A DNA stretch of 32,678 nucleotides from Candidatus Tayloriibacteriota bacterium (GTDB taxonomy: Bacteria > Patescibacteriota > Minisyncoccia > Phycocordibacterales > PALSA-1337): contig CAITNV010000012.1 of the NCBI GenBank assembly GCA_903893855.1, positions 1 to 32,678 of the forward strand, written 5' to 3'. A program made the position numbers and the translations under genes. How positions within the stretch are numbered: the stretch's first letter is position 1; each line of letters opens with the position of its first letter. The notes below the pieces were generated by a model. That model was not told the DNA's origin. It saw nothing but the letters and a program-made list of their open reading frames with translations, and did no database searches. Positions 23,859-31,537 of the stretch are shown here, piece by piece.

Positions 23859-24641
23859 TTATTGATCCTCCCCTGGTTCGATTTTTGTCACTCCATACGC
23901 TTCAATTGTTCCGCTTCCTGCATCACCTGCAACAATAACAGAATCTCCCGGCAAGATAGTCCTTGTGAGGAACAGGCTTCCTGCTGGAAGCGTCACATGC
24001 CAAAACATAGTACCTGTCGCTTGACTGCTGCTACTCATTACAACGTCATTTTGTGTCATATAGAATGAGGTATTGGTAATTGGACCACTCGATGTTGCGA
24101 TAACGCCACGGAACACGCCGTCTTGTCGAGGTGGAGTCTTAACCCCTGTATACACAAACCCACCAATAGCACCGAGCCGATGGCTCTGCATTTGGTGTAA
24201 TAACCTCTCATGAAGTGAGATATGATCAAGAGCGAAACCACCAACAATTACGATCACTGCACTTGCCCCGAGTGTATAGAGCAACGGACTACGATACCCC
24301 AATTTAAAATGATTTACGAGACGCTCAAATAGAAGGATAAACAGCACGTCCGCCAAAAGGATAAACCAAGGAAATGTAATGAAGAACACTACAAGCCCCC
24401 TCCCTCCGAAGCCCAAAAGGAACAATCTACCACTCACACGAAGCGAGAATAACATAAAGCTAACCAAAACCGCCGATGTAGTGAGTACGAGAAAAGCTAC
24501 TATGCACATCAGCACCACCTTGAGGACAAAGTAGTACTTTGGCTTCATTTTAATTTGACCAGAGTTAATCTTCGCAAGAACGATCTTTTCGAAATCGCTC
24601 ATACTTGAATTATTGTCTTGTTTTGTAGTGTTATGTTCCAT
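23859..24641 (-). CDS. Multi-pass membrane protein, probable sigma-factor partner
   Basis: The 260-aa product has a 40-residue cytoplasmic N-terminus (SDFEKIVLAKINSGQIKMKPKYY), four TM segments (about 42-70, 76-103 and two by 145), and an external C-terminal beta-rich domain of about 95 residues (GVFRGVIATSSGPITNTSFYM to VTKIEPGED). It lies four bases after the ECF sigma gene, the usual place for an anti-sigma factor. It lacks the His-x3-Cys-x2-Cys zinc motif of common anti-sigma domains, so the role is inferred from position and topology only. Confidence 0.72.
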   Translation of the reverse strand: MEHNTTKQDNNSSMSDFEKIVLAKINSGQIKMKPKYYFVLKVVLMCIVAFLVLTTSAVLVSFMLFSLRVSGRLFLLGFGGRGLVVFFITFPWFILLADVLFILLFERLVNHFKLGYRSPLLYTLGASAVIVIVGGFALDHISLHERLLHQMQSHRLGAIGGFVYTGVKTPPRQDGVFRGVIATSSGPITNTSFYMTQNDVVMSSSSQATGTMFWHVTLPAGSLFLTRTILPGDSVIVAGDAGSGTIEAYGVTKIEPGEDQ

Positions 24642-24645
24642 ATGT

Positions 24646-25245
24646 TTATTCTTTTATTTCTTGGACGACCTTTGCGAAATGCTCGCTATTTTTATGTTCA
24701 CCGAATGCTTTCTTTAATGCCTCTTTGGCTCGCCGCAGTCGAATACCTACGGTGCCGATAGGAATATGTAAAATGTCGGCAATCTCTTTATAACTTAACT
24801 CTTCAATATAATAAAGGATGACGATTTCGCGATAGTTAGAGCGTAATTTCTCAAGGCCGGTATCCACCATCTTTTTTATCTCCACCTCCTCAGCTTCTTT
24901 AATCGATGGATCTTCGTACACGGGGTGCGAAACAATGGTATCAAAATCGAAGGTATATATAGGTCCACGAGAAATCTTCTTTATCGAATTGATATACGTA
25001 TTGTGGGCAATACGATATATCCACGGCGAGAACTTCTGATTCACATCAAAACTGCGAATATTCTGATAGGCCTTAATAAATACTTCTTGGACGACGTCAT
25101 CGATATTGTCTTCATTAGCCAAAAACTTACGACCATATCGAAAAAGCTTAGCCTTATATCGATCCATAAGCAGGCTAAATTTATCCTTGTCGCCATTCTG
25201 GACAAGCAACGCTATCTGTTCGTCGGTAATTTCAATCTCTCCCAT
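24646..25245 (-). CDS. ECF-type RNA polymerase sigma factor
   Basis: The 199-aa product has region 2 (about 24-92: YKAKLFRYGRKFLANEDNIDDVVQEVFIKAYQNI, then FSPWIYRIAHNTYIN) and region 4 (about 128-181) with the helix-turn-helix ELSYKEIADILHIPIGTVGIRLRRAKEALKK. The absence of regions 1 and 3 puts it in group 4 (ECF). An acidic linker (EDPSIKEAEEVEIKK) joins the two. It heads a two-gene operon with a membrane partner. A consensus TATAAT six bases before its ATG fits the leaderless pattern. Confidence 0.94.
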   Translation of the reverse strand: MGEIEITDEQIALLVQNGDKDKFSLLMDRYKAKLFRYGRKFLANEDNIDDVVQEVFIKAYQNIRSFDVNQKFSPWIYRIAHNTYINSIKKISRGPIYTFDFDTIVSHPVYEDPSIKEAEEVEIKKMVDTGLEKLRSNYREIVILYYIEELSYKEIADILHIPIGTVGIRLRRAKEALKKAFGEHKNSEHFAKVVQEIKE

Positions 25246-25251
25246 TGTTTA

Positions 25252-25257
25252 ATTATA
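25252..25257 (-). promoter_or_regulatory. Leaderless -10 box of the ECF sigma operon
   Basis: Minus-strand TATAAT (consensus) with six bases to the ATG at 25245. No clear -35 for the housekeeping sigma. Confidence 0.6.
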
Positions 25258-25305
25258 CAACTATACCTATAGTACAGAGAAAAGGAGGAAATATTTCATT
25301 TACAG

Positions 25306-25322
25306 ACACACTAGGCGTGTGT
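25306..25322. repeat. Small inverted repeat after the DEAD-box helicase gene
   Basis: ACACAC/GTGTGT arms with a five-base spacer, just beyond the stop codon at 25326. There is no U-tract on the minus strand, so termination is uncertain. Confidence 0.45.
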
Positions 25323-25325
25323 TTA

Positions 25326-26585
25326 TTAGTCTATGAAGGTTAGAGCCTTACCCTTCTTACCACCACGACCGGTTCGTCCGATTCGATGAACATAATCATC
25401 ATATGTAGAAGGGATATCGAAGTTAATAACATGACTAACTCCGTTAATATCGAGCCCTCGAGCTGCTACGTCAGTAGCAACGAGTACTTGTACTGCACCA
25501 TCCTTGAAGAGTGTGAGAGCCTTCTGACGTCGAGAATGGACCTTGTCTCCATGAATTGACTCTGTCTTGAAACCACGCTCATTAAGAACATTAGCAAGCT
25601 TCTCAGCTCCATGCTTAGTACGGCTAAAAACGAGAACCTTATCAAACTCTGGTTGGCGAAGGAGACTTGCAAGTACATCTACTTTAAATGCTCCACGAGG
25701 AACACGCACGATGTCTTGATCGACATTCTTTGATGTATCGCTTGTCTTAACTGATATTCTTACTGGGTTATAGAGGAAGTCTTTAATAAGTCGTTCAACT
25801 TCTGTAGAAAGTGTAGCTGAGAAGAATAGAGTATGTCGCGGTCCTTGAGGTGGCATTGGCGGCATCTTAGACATAAGAAGCTTCATATCCGCAATGAATC
25901 CCATATCAAGCATACGGTCTGCTTCATCGAGCACTACAGTCTTAAATAGAGCGAGATTAAGAGCCTTTCGTTCAACGAGGTCCTTAATACGTCCCGGTGT
26001 ACCAATAACAAAGTTATTGTGATACTTAAGATCACGCATCTGTGGGCCGATCGGAGCACCTCCGACAGTTACCACTGAGAAAATCTTGAAGAGCTGTGAA
26101 CTTCCAAGGAAACCTTTTAGTTCAACGTCGATCTGGATCGCAAGTTCGCGAGTCGGGACCATAATAAGAATATTCTCTTTTGAGCCGAGACCTTGAGTCT
26201 GCGCTACGAGTACTTTGTTGATAAGAGGAATGAGAAAAGCCGCTGTTTTACCAGTACCGGTATTAGCGATACCAACAACGTCTTCTCCACGTAGAACATG
26301 AGGGATAGCTCGGTCTTGAATTGGAGTTGGAAGCTTGTAACCTTTAAGGAGGATATTAGCCTTCAATCGTTCGTCGATAATAAAATCGGCGAATTTATGT
26401 TCAGGAACGAAATGTTCAACTTCTTCAGTAATAACTGATTTGTTGATAAAACGAGATACGTCGATTCTCTCTCCACGTACGCCTCGGTTCTGTGTTCGGC
26501 CTCTATTTGCCATTGGCTTACCACGTCGAATTGGGCCATTTCGAAAGGTATTTGGTCGGGAACTGTAGTTTCTTGTAGGATTCAT
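25326..26585 (-). CDS. DEAD-box ATP-dependent RNA helicase
   Basis: The 419-aa product has a basic Arg/Asn-rich N-terminal tail (1-45) and all core motifs in order: PTPIQ (Q motif), ANTGTGKT (I), PTRELAIQ (Ia), TPGR (Ib), DEAD (II), SAT (III), VLVFSRTKHGAEKLA (IV), ATDVAARGLDI (V) and HRIGRTGRGG (VI). It ends only about ten residues after motif VI, so it lacks the usual C-terminal helix and tail. It should unwind structured RNA in ribosome assembly or mRNA turnover. The promoter gives a very short leader (9 bases between -10 and ATG). Confidence 0.95.
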   Translation of the reverse strand: MNPTRNYSSRPNTFRNGPIRRGKPMANRGRTQNRGVRGERIDVSRFINKSVITEEVEHFVPEHKFADFIIDERLKANILLKGYKLPTPIQDRAIPHVLRGEDVVGIANTGTGKTAAFLIPLINKVLVAQTQGLGSKENILIMVPTRELAIQIDVELKGFLGSSQLFKIFSVVTVGGAPIGPQMRDLKYHNNFVIGTPGRIKDLVERKALNLALFKTVVLDEADRMLDMGFIADMKLLMSKMPPMPPQGPRHTLFFSATLSTEVERLIKDFLYNPVRISVKTSDTSKNVDQDIVRVPRGAFKVDVLASLLRQPEFDKVLVFSRTKHGAEKLANVLNERGFKTESIHGDKVHSRRQKALTLFKDGAVQVLVATDVAARGLDINGVSHVINFDIPSTYDDYVHRIGRTGRGGKKGKALTFID

Positions 26586-26594
26586 AAGACGCTA

Positions 26595-26623
26595 ATGGTA
26601 TATCATTTCATGAATTCTGTCAA
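26595..26623 (-). promoter_or_regulatory. Promoter of the DEAD-box helicase gene
   Basis: Minus-strand TTGACA (26618-26623, consensus), 17 bases, TACCAT (26595-26600). Nine bases separate the -10 from the ATG, so the leader is only a few nucleotides. Confidence 0.6.
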
Positions 26624-26646
26624 GAAAGACGCCATTTTAAGCGCTA

Positions 26647-27036
26647 TTATAGGCGGAATGGCCAAGGTGTAGCGATAGCGACCATCATAACAAGCGCAGC
26701 TGCAAGAGCCACATTCTTCATGAAGCTTACTCGTTCTGTCATCTTCTTAGTTGGATCAGTTTCTTTCCAGTATGCATGCATTTTGTATGAAGTACCTGCG
26801 AGGAAAACTACAAGTGCTGCAATACCGATATTTGGCCAATCGCCTGTAAGCATTGATACTCCTCCGATAAGAAGAAGGATTCCAGTTCCAATAACGGCTA
26901 CTTTAGCGTGCTTTACGCCCTTAAATTGTGCGTATCCGATAAGGTTCTTTGAGCCGAAAAGGTGACTGTACGCTGCCATTAACCAGTAAATTGCGAAAAC
27001 GATTCGTCCGATAAGAAATATTGTTGCTGAGTTCAT
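26647..27036 (-). CDS. DoxX family membrane protein
   Basis: The 129-aa product has four TM segments in DoxX order: IFLIGRIVFAIYWLMAAYSHLF with KNLIGYAQFKGV in the first loop, VIGTGILLLIGGVSML, IAALVVFLAGTSYKMHAYW, and a C-terminal helix after KETDPTKKMTERVSFMKNVAL. This matches the longer DoxX/DoxD-like proteins more closely than the 108-aa one at 14636. The gene is divergent from the FAD oxidoreductase gene at 27137. TAATAT six bases before the ATG suggests leaderless expression. Confidence 0.87.
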   Translation of the reverse strand: MNSATIFLIGRIVFAIYWLMAAYSHLFGSKNLIGYAQFKGVKHAKVAVIGTGILLLIGGVSMLTGDWPNIGIAALVVFLAGTSYKMHAYWKETDPTKKMTERVSFMKNVALAAALVMMVAIATPWPFRL

Positions 27037-27042
27037 GTTTGT

Positions 27043-27048
27043 ATATTA
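27043..27048 (-). promoter_or_regulatory. Leaderless -10 box of the DoxX gene at 26647-27036
   Basis: Minus-strand TAATAT with six bases to the ATG at 27036. No -35 recognised. Confidence 0.45.
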
Positions 27049-27121
27049 AACCGAATATGTAAATTATGGCTATTAATGGGTGTACTCTATCAAAACCAAC
27101 GCCAAGACTCAATATTGACTA

Positions 27122-27130
27122 TGATATACT
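27122..27130 (+). promoter_or_regulatory. Leaderless extended -10 of the FAD oxidoreductase gene
   Basis: TGA-TATACT (27122-27130) with six bases to the ATG at 27137. Confidence 0.55.
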
Positions 27131-27136
27131 TATCTT

Positions 27137-28822
27137 ATGAACTCAACACCAAATTCTAGCTCAGAAAATATTTTTACTAGCCTCAAACCGAGCTTTAAAG
27201 GAGATATCGATGCAAGCGAAGCGACACTCACAACATATTCACACGATGCAAGCCTCTTCACCGTCAGACCACAAGTAGTCGTCTTCCCGAAAGATACTGA
27301 AGATGTAAAAACTCTCGTAACTTGGGTACAAGCAAAGCGCAATGAGAATGCTCCCGAGACGGCTCACCTCTCCATCACTCCTCGATCAGCAGGAACTGAT
27401 ATGTCTGGAGGCTCGATTAATAATTCCATTCTTTGCGACTTCACACGATACATGAATACAATTGGTGAAGTGACCGGTGAATACGGAGTAGTGCAGCCGG
27501 GGTGTTACTATCGTAATTTTGAAAAAGAGACGCTCAAGCACCAAGCAATAATGCCCACATACCCTGCGTCGCGAGAGATATGTGCTGTCGGTGGTATGGT
27601 TGCCAATAATAGTGGAGGAGAGAAAAGCCTCAAATACGGCAAAACCGCTGACCACATCAAACAACTCAAAGTCGTCTTTGCAGATGGAAATGAATACATT
27701 GTTAAGCCACTCAATGCGCAAGAGATTCAAACTAAGATTGCCCAGAACGATTTCGAGGGTAGCATTTATGCGAAGCTCTGGAAGCTTATACAAGACAATT
27801 ATGAAAAGATAATAGTGGCTAAACCCGATGTGTCAAAGAATTCCGCCGGCTACTATCTCTGGAATGTTTACAATAAATCAACTGGCGTTTTCGACCTCTG
27901 CCAACTCATCGTTGGTTCGCAAGGAACTCTTGGTATCGTAACCGAGATAACCTTCGCTCTCGTACCCGTTGAGCCGTATTCAAATATGCTTGTAGTTTTC
28001 TTACCTTCGCTTGAGCATGTAAGCGAACTAGTCGATGAGATCCTGCCTTCTGGTCCCGACAGCGAAGAATCGTATGACGATGCAAGCATGAATCTCGCTG
28101 TTAAATTCTTTTTTGATTTTTTTAAAGAGCTCGGCTTCTGGGGCGCAATAAAGCTCGGTTTCCAATTTATCCCTGATGCTTGGACCGTGCTTATCTCTGG
28201 AAGAATTCCAAAGCTCATCCTTATGGTGGAATTCACTGGTAAATCAGAAAGCGAAATCCACGACCGTCTCGTCGCCCTCAAGGCCAAGATTAGCCATTTT
28301 GGCTATAAGATCCATATTGCTCGTTCAAGCGCTGAAGCAGAGAAATACTGGAGAATTCGCCGCGAAAGCTTTAACCTATTGCGCAAACATACTAAAGGCA
28401 AGAAAACTGCGCCTTTTATCGACGACATCATTGTTAAGCCAGAATATCTCCCAGAATTCCTACCGAAAGTGCAGGCCCTCATCGATGAATACAAACTCGT
28501 CTACACCATAGCCGGCCACCCTGGGAACGGTAATTTCCATATTATTCCACTTATGGATCTCAATTCCCCACTCTCTGCAGATGTTATCCTCAATCTCTCG
28601 AAGCGTGTCTATGATCTCGTACACGAATATCACGGTTCTATCACTGCAGAACATAATGATGGCATTATACGCACACCATATCTATTACAGATGTATGGCG
28701 CGGATATAATTGAACTATTTCAAGAGACCAAGAATATTTTTGATCCGAAAAATATTTTTAACCCTGGGAAGAAAGTCGGTGGGACTTTTGACGATATTCG
28801 TACGGCAATTGGAGGACGATAA
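27137..28822 (+). CDS. FAD-linked oxidoreductase, GlcD/D-lactate dehydrogenase family
   Basis: The 561-aa product has the PCMH-type FAD-binding domain: VVVFPKDTEDVKTLV, ITPRSAGTDMSGGS, VQPGCYYRNFEKETLKHQ and AVGGMVANNSGGEKSLKYGKTADHIKQLKVVFADG, then GSQGTLGIVTEITFAL. The C-terminal FAD-oxidase domain ends TAEHNDGIIRTPYLLQMYG and FDPKNIFNPGKKVG. It lacks the Fe-S domain of the longer D-lactate dehydrogenase fusions (about 950 aa). The electron donor is probably a 2-hydroxy acid such as D-lactate or glycolate; this is inferred from family. It ends 9 bases from the convergent gene at 28832. Confidence 0.93.
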   Translation: MNSTPNSSSENIFTSLKPSFKGDIDASEATLTTYSHDASLFTVRPQVVVFPKDTEDVKTLVTWVQAKRNENAPETAHLSITPRSAGTDMSGGSINNSILCDFTRYMNTIGEVTGEYGVVQPGCYYRNFEKETLKHQAIMPTYPASREICAVGGMVANNSGGEKSLKYGKTADHIKQLKVVFADGNEYIVKPLNAQEIQTKIAQNDFEGSIYAKLWKLIQDNYEKIIVAKPDVSKNSAGYYLWNVYNKSTGVFDLCQLIVGSQGTLGIVTEITFALVPVEPYSNMLVVFLPSLEHVSELVDEILPSGPDSEESYDDASMNLAVKFFFDFFKELGFWGAIKLGFQFIPDAWTVLISGRIPKLILMVEFTGKSESEIHDRLVALKAKISHFGYKIHIARSSAEAEKYWRIRRESFNLLRKHTKGKKTAPFIDDIIVKPEYLPEFLPKVQALIDEYKLVYTIAGHPGNGNFHIIPLMDLNSPLSADVILNLSKRVYDLVHEYHGSITAEHNDGIIRTPYLLQMYGADIIELFQETKNIFDPKNIFNPGKKVGGTFDDIRTAIGGR

Positions 28823-28831
28823 TCAGGCCTA

Positions 28832-29734
28832 CTATTGCGCTGTCGTTGAAGATGCTTGTGCTGTCGGCATTGTCTGCACCGAAGCGAGGACTGTGTGAGC
28901 GTCTTTATTTGCACCTTGAATATCCTTCTCTACTGCTGTTATAGCAGCCTGACCAGTCTTTATAGCTTTTTCATTTGTTCCAGCAATTGCGGTGTTGCCA
29001 TTATCTGGGACGAGATTTGAGACCGCATTTATAGCTGCCGCTACTTGAGTAGTAGCATCGGCTATTTTTGAATTGAGATCCGCAAGTGTTGCTTGTTGTG
29101 AAGATACGTTCTTACCAGCAGCTGAAGCAGTTGCAAGCCGACTCTGTAGCTTTGCTGACAATGTAGTAAGTGAAGAAATGATTGTAGTTGCCCGATCTGC
29201 AGCTGCTAATATTCTTACTTGTGGTATAACGAGAGCGTAAATACGATAATCTTTTGTAATTGATTGATAGTCCTGTCGTAATACTGAGCTTGAAGCAAGC
29301 GCGCCTCGAGTACCAACCGGTGTAGAGCTTGCATCAGCTTGAATCTTCGCTTGTAGACCATTCAATTCGCTCGTGAGAGTAGTAATCTCGGCTGTAAATG
29401 AAGCCTTCTGAGTAGCGCTAAGATTCTTCATTGCGGCAACAGCTTTCGCGACTTCATTGAGGGCTGCAATTCGATTGCTAATTCCTTTTACACTCATATC
29501 CTCAATTTTAGCCACTTGATTGGTCTGTCGATCGACAAGTGCCGCTTGTTTTGTAGTAGAACTAACACGCATTCCCGCAGGGGCCCGCGTCCGTGTTGTC
29601 GAAGAGATGAAAGGATTTGGGTGCGTAGATGTAGCAATCTTTGTTGCTGCAGACGCTGGAACCGCATGCATTGTGAATACCACAGCTATTACGGCGACCA
29701 AAATACCTGAAATTGTTTGTAGAGTTGTTTTCAT
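28832..29734 (-). CDS. Exported helical (coiled-coil) protein of unknown function
   Basis: The 300-aa product has a signal peptide (1-29, cleavage near VPASAA-T) and an Ala/Thr/Ser/Gln-rich body with heptad-like repeats: ISNRIAALNEVAKAVAAMKNLSATQKASFTAEITTLTSELNGLQAKIQ, then two more long helical stretches (ASAAGKNVSSQQATLADLNSKIADATTQVAAAINAVSN). No enzyme motif is present. It is likely a periplasmic or surface rod-like protein. A leaderless extended -10 sits just upstream. The 104-aa anchored protein precedes it by 26 bases, so both may also be co-transcribed. Confidence 0.78.
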   Translation of the reverse strand: MKTTLQTISGILVAVIAVVFTMHAVPASAATKIATSTHPNPFISSTTRTRAPAGMRVSSTTKQAALVDRQTNQVAKIEDMSVKGISNRIAALNEVAKAVAAMKNLSATQKASFTAEITTLTSELNGLQAKIQADASSTPVGTRGALASSSVLRQDYQSITKDYRIYALVIPQVRILAAADRATTIISSLTTLSAKLQSRLATASAAGKNVSSQQATLADLNSKIADATTQVAAAINAVSNLVPDNGNTAIAGTNEKAIKTGQAAITAVEKDIQGANKDAHTVLASVQTMPTAQASSTTAQ

Positions 29735-29740
29735 AAATTT

Positions 29741-29749
29741 AATATATCA
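29741..29749 (-). promoter_or_regulatory. Leaderless extended -10 of the exported helical protein gene
   Basis: Minus-strand TGA-TATATT with six bases between TATATT (29741-29746) and the ATG at 29734. Confidence 0.5.
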
Positions 29750-29760
29750 AATATTTAATA

Positions 29761-30075
29761 TTAGTTCTGATTAATACTAGCCGTATCACTAGTAAGTGCT
29801 CCTTGTTGGCCATCGATAGACTTCATATCGGCGTTCAAAGCTGCGTTCGAGGTATCACTTGGAGATGAGGTAAGAAAATCATTTGTGTTAACAACTGCTG
29901 ACGTAGAAGAAGTTGAAGATTCATTTGATGACTGTGCAGGCGCGGCGACAGTCTCGCGTTGTATTGGCTGAGCAACCACAGTCGGTGTAGATGCTACGAC
30001 AAGCCACCAACCGATAAGAATCACGACGAGCACACCAACAACAACCCCAATTATTATTTTAGTATTTTTTGACAT
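29761..30075 (-). CDS. Small single-pass membrane protein with Ser/Thr-rich tail
   Basis: The 104-aa product has a short basic N-terminus, one TM (about 7-28) and a Ser/Thr/Asn/Ala-rich external tail with no fold-like pattern. It is of the anchored-linker type common in this window. No function can be given. It lies 26 bases upstream of the exported helical protein gene in the same direction. Confidence 0.65.
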   Translation of the reverse strand: MSKNTKIIIGVVVGVLVVILIGWWLVVASTPTVVAQPIQRETVAAPAQSSNESSTSSTSAVVNTNDFLTSSPSDTSNAALNADMKSIDGQQGALTSDTASINQN

Positions 30076-30092
30076 ATTTTATATTGATTAAC

Positions 30093-30110
30093 GTGTATAT
30101 AAGTATACAC
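30093..30110. repeat. 18-bp near-palindrome upstream of the 29761-30075 gene
   Basis: GTGTATATAAGTATACAC has 7-bp perfect arms (GTGTATA/TATACAC) and a 4-base spacer. On the minus strand it contains TATACT, so it could overlap a promoter as an operator, or be chance in A/T-rich DNA. Confidence 0.4.
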
Positions 30111-30153
30111 TATATTTACTTAAGACTACTAAGCTTAAATCGCTAGTATAATT

Positions 30154-30180
30154 AAAAAAACCCGACCAAAAAGCCGAGTT
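30154..30180 (-). terminator. Terminator of the 30203-30442 gene
   Basis: Minus-strand stem AACTCGGC/GTCGGGTT with wobble pairs and a short T-rich loop, followed by seven T. It lies 23 bases past the stop codon. Confidence 0.75.
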
Positions 30181-30202
30181 CCTGAGTAAATACAAGATCC
30201 TC

Positions 30203-30442
30203 TCACGATCGAGGGTCTACATCGCGCCACTCACAATCAGATTTTAAAGAAATAACTCGTTCCTGAGAAAAGCCGCATTCGGAACAACTTCTCACTTCCG
30301 AAATCCACTCGTTTCCATTATCGCGACCGGTAGCAGATGTGCGTTTTTTCATGCTTACACTTCGGCATTTTGGGCATTGATGTTCGTACGCATACCACCA
30401 GACGAGTATAACAGTTACCACTCCGAGCAAAAACATGTACAT
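30203..30442 (-). CDS. Small membrane protein with zinc-ribbon-like Cys pairs
   Basis: The 79-aa product has an N-terminal TM (about 2-18) followed by two Cys pairs, CPKC (about 23-26) and CSEC (about 53-56), in a KCRSVSMKKRTSA...SCSECGFS arrangement typical of a small zinc ribbon. A third, single Cys lies near the end. AAAGGA seven bases before the ATG (30450-30455) is one of the few good Shine-Dalgarno sites here. Its partner is unknown. Confidence 0.7.
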   Translation of the reverse strand: MYMFLLGVVTVILVWWYAYEHQCPKCRSVSMKKRTSATGRDNGNEWISEVRSCSECGFSQERVISLKSDCEWRDVDPRS

Positions 30443-30526
30443 GACTATATCCTTTCTTTATGATTACTACTTGTTTAACTAGGCACTAAGAATTCCTTTT
30501 TTTATAATTACATTTATTATCTAAAT

Positions 30527-30540
30527 CGTCAAGTTTGACG
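30527..30540. repeat. 14-bp palindrome next to the IS left end
   Basis: CGTCAAGTTTGACG has perfect 6-bp arms and lies seven bases outside the left terminal inverted repeat. It may be a target feature or part of the outer end; no copy is seen on the right side. Confidence 0.4.
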
Positions 30541-30546
30541 TTATGG

Positions 30547-30565
30547 TTCAATAGCTTGGCATCAC
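30547..30565 (+). repeat. Left terminal inverted repeat of the IS
   Basis: TTCAATAGCTTGGCATCAC; 17 of 19 positions match the inverted right repeat at 31454-31472. Confidence 0.85.
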
Positions 30566-30587
30566 CTAATGATTTAGGATGGTCGAT

Positions 30588-31457
30588 ATGCCATATACAA
30601 CAAATCCACACATGCCGAGTATCAGGAAAGAGGCGGCACAGCTCCTCATACGCAAGAAGTGGTCAACAAGAAAGGTCGCACGTCATTTTGGTTTCAACCA
30701 GAGTACAATTGTAAGATGGTTTAAAAAATCAAAACTGTATGGGTACCACCCCATACCCACACTTTCTTCGAAACCTAAACATCATTCGAAAGAGTTGAGT
30801 AACGAGCTCGTATGGAAAATATTTCACCAGAGAATTAAAACTAAGAGATGTGCTGAGGTGATACACCAAGAACTTAAGAACGAAGGGGTTGTTGTATCAC
30901 TTTCGTCAGTGAAGCGCACACTCGAGCGTTTGGAGCTCCTGAAGAAACGGAGTCCGTACAAAAGGTATCACCCTCCTGTAGACCGTCCATACCCTCTAAA
31001 ACCAGGAGATTTGGTTGAAATTGATACCATACACATCATGGTCGACAAGAAGAAAAGAATCTACATTTATGTTCTCATCGATGTGTACTCACGGTGGGTA
31101 TATGCAAAGGCGTATCAGAAAATCGGAGGTGATCCATCGCTTAAATTTGTCCGTGAAGCACAAAAATACGCACCGTTTCCATTTCGAATGTTGCAGAGTG
31201 ACCATGGACCAGAGTTCGGAAGCTGGTTTCTTACACAAGTACAAAAAGATCATCGCTTCACAAGAATTGGGAAACCAAATGACAATGCACACATTGAACG
31301 ATTCAATCGAACACTTCAGGAAGAGTGTACCGACAGGGTGAAGAAAAATGTGTGGTCACTTAATCATGCTATCAGAAAATATCTTGGGTATTACAACAAC
31401 GAACGGCTGCACATGGGAATTTCTCTTCGAGCGCCGGTGCAATTATTAACAAAGTGA
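30588..31457 (+). CDS. IS481-like transposase (DDE integrase fold)
   Basis: The 289-aa product starts MPYTTNP. An N-terminal HTH (IRKKWSTRKVARHFGFNQSTIVRWF) is followed by a second HTH-like region (VVVSLSSVKRTLERLEL), a linker and the rve core with the DDE triad: Asp in LVEIDTIHI, Asp in QSDHGPEF, and Glu in NAHIERFNRTLQEE. The C-terminus YYNNERLHMGISLRAPVQLL is typical of IS3/IS481 transposases. It is one frame with no upstream orfA, which fits IS481 rather than IS3. The start at 30588 has AGGA eight bases upstream (30576-30579); an ATG three codons earlier (30579) overlaps that site. Confidence 0.92.
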   Translation: MPYTTNPHMPSIRKEAAQLLIRKKWSTRKVARHFGFNQSTIVRWFKKSKLYGYHPIPTLSSKPKHHSKELSNELVWKIFHQRIKTKRCAEVIHQELKNEGVVVSLSSVKRTLERLELLKKRSPYKRYHPPVDRPYPLKPGDLVEIDTIHIMVDKKKRIYIYVLIDVYSRWVYAKAYQKIGGDPSLKFVREAQKYAPFPFRMLQSDHGPEFGSWFLTQVQKDHRFTRIGKPNDNAHIERFNRTLQEECTDRVKKNVWSLNHAIRKYLGYYNNERLHMGISLRAPVQLLTK

Positions 31458-31472
31458 TGCGAAGCTATTGAT
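31454..31472 (+). repeat. Right terminal inverted repeat of the IS
   Basis: GTGATGCGAAGCTATTGAT; overlaps the last bases of the transposase gene including its TGA stop. Confidence 0.85.
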
Positions 31473-31537
31473 TCTTTTACGGTTTGAATAGTTTACCGTA
31501 TAGACTCTAAAAACTAAAGGTGAAATATAATTTATAC

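Larger units (their letters stand above)
30547..31472 (+). mobile_element. IS481-like insertion sequence, 926 bp
   Basis: A single transposase gene is bracketed by 19-bp imperfect terminal inverted repeats. The left repeat is TTCAATAGCTTGGCATCAC (30547-30565) and the right is GTGATGCGAAGCTATTGAT (31454-31472); they match at 17 of 19 positions when inverted. The right repeat contains the transposase stop codon. I see no clear target-site duplication, so the exact ends are uncertain by a few bases. The frame is intact, so the element may be active or recently arrived. Confidence 0.85.

Noticed and set aside
27386-28654. Minus-strand open frames within the FAD oxidoreductase gene
   Set aside because: No recognisable sequence and complete overlap with a well-supported gene.
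31479-31505. TACGGT/ACCGTA inverted repeat right of the IS as a terminator or outer end
   Set aside because: The arms are only six bases with an 11-base loop and no T-run, and no counterpart is found on the left.
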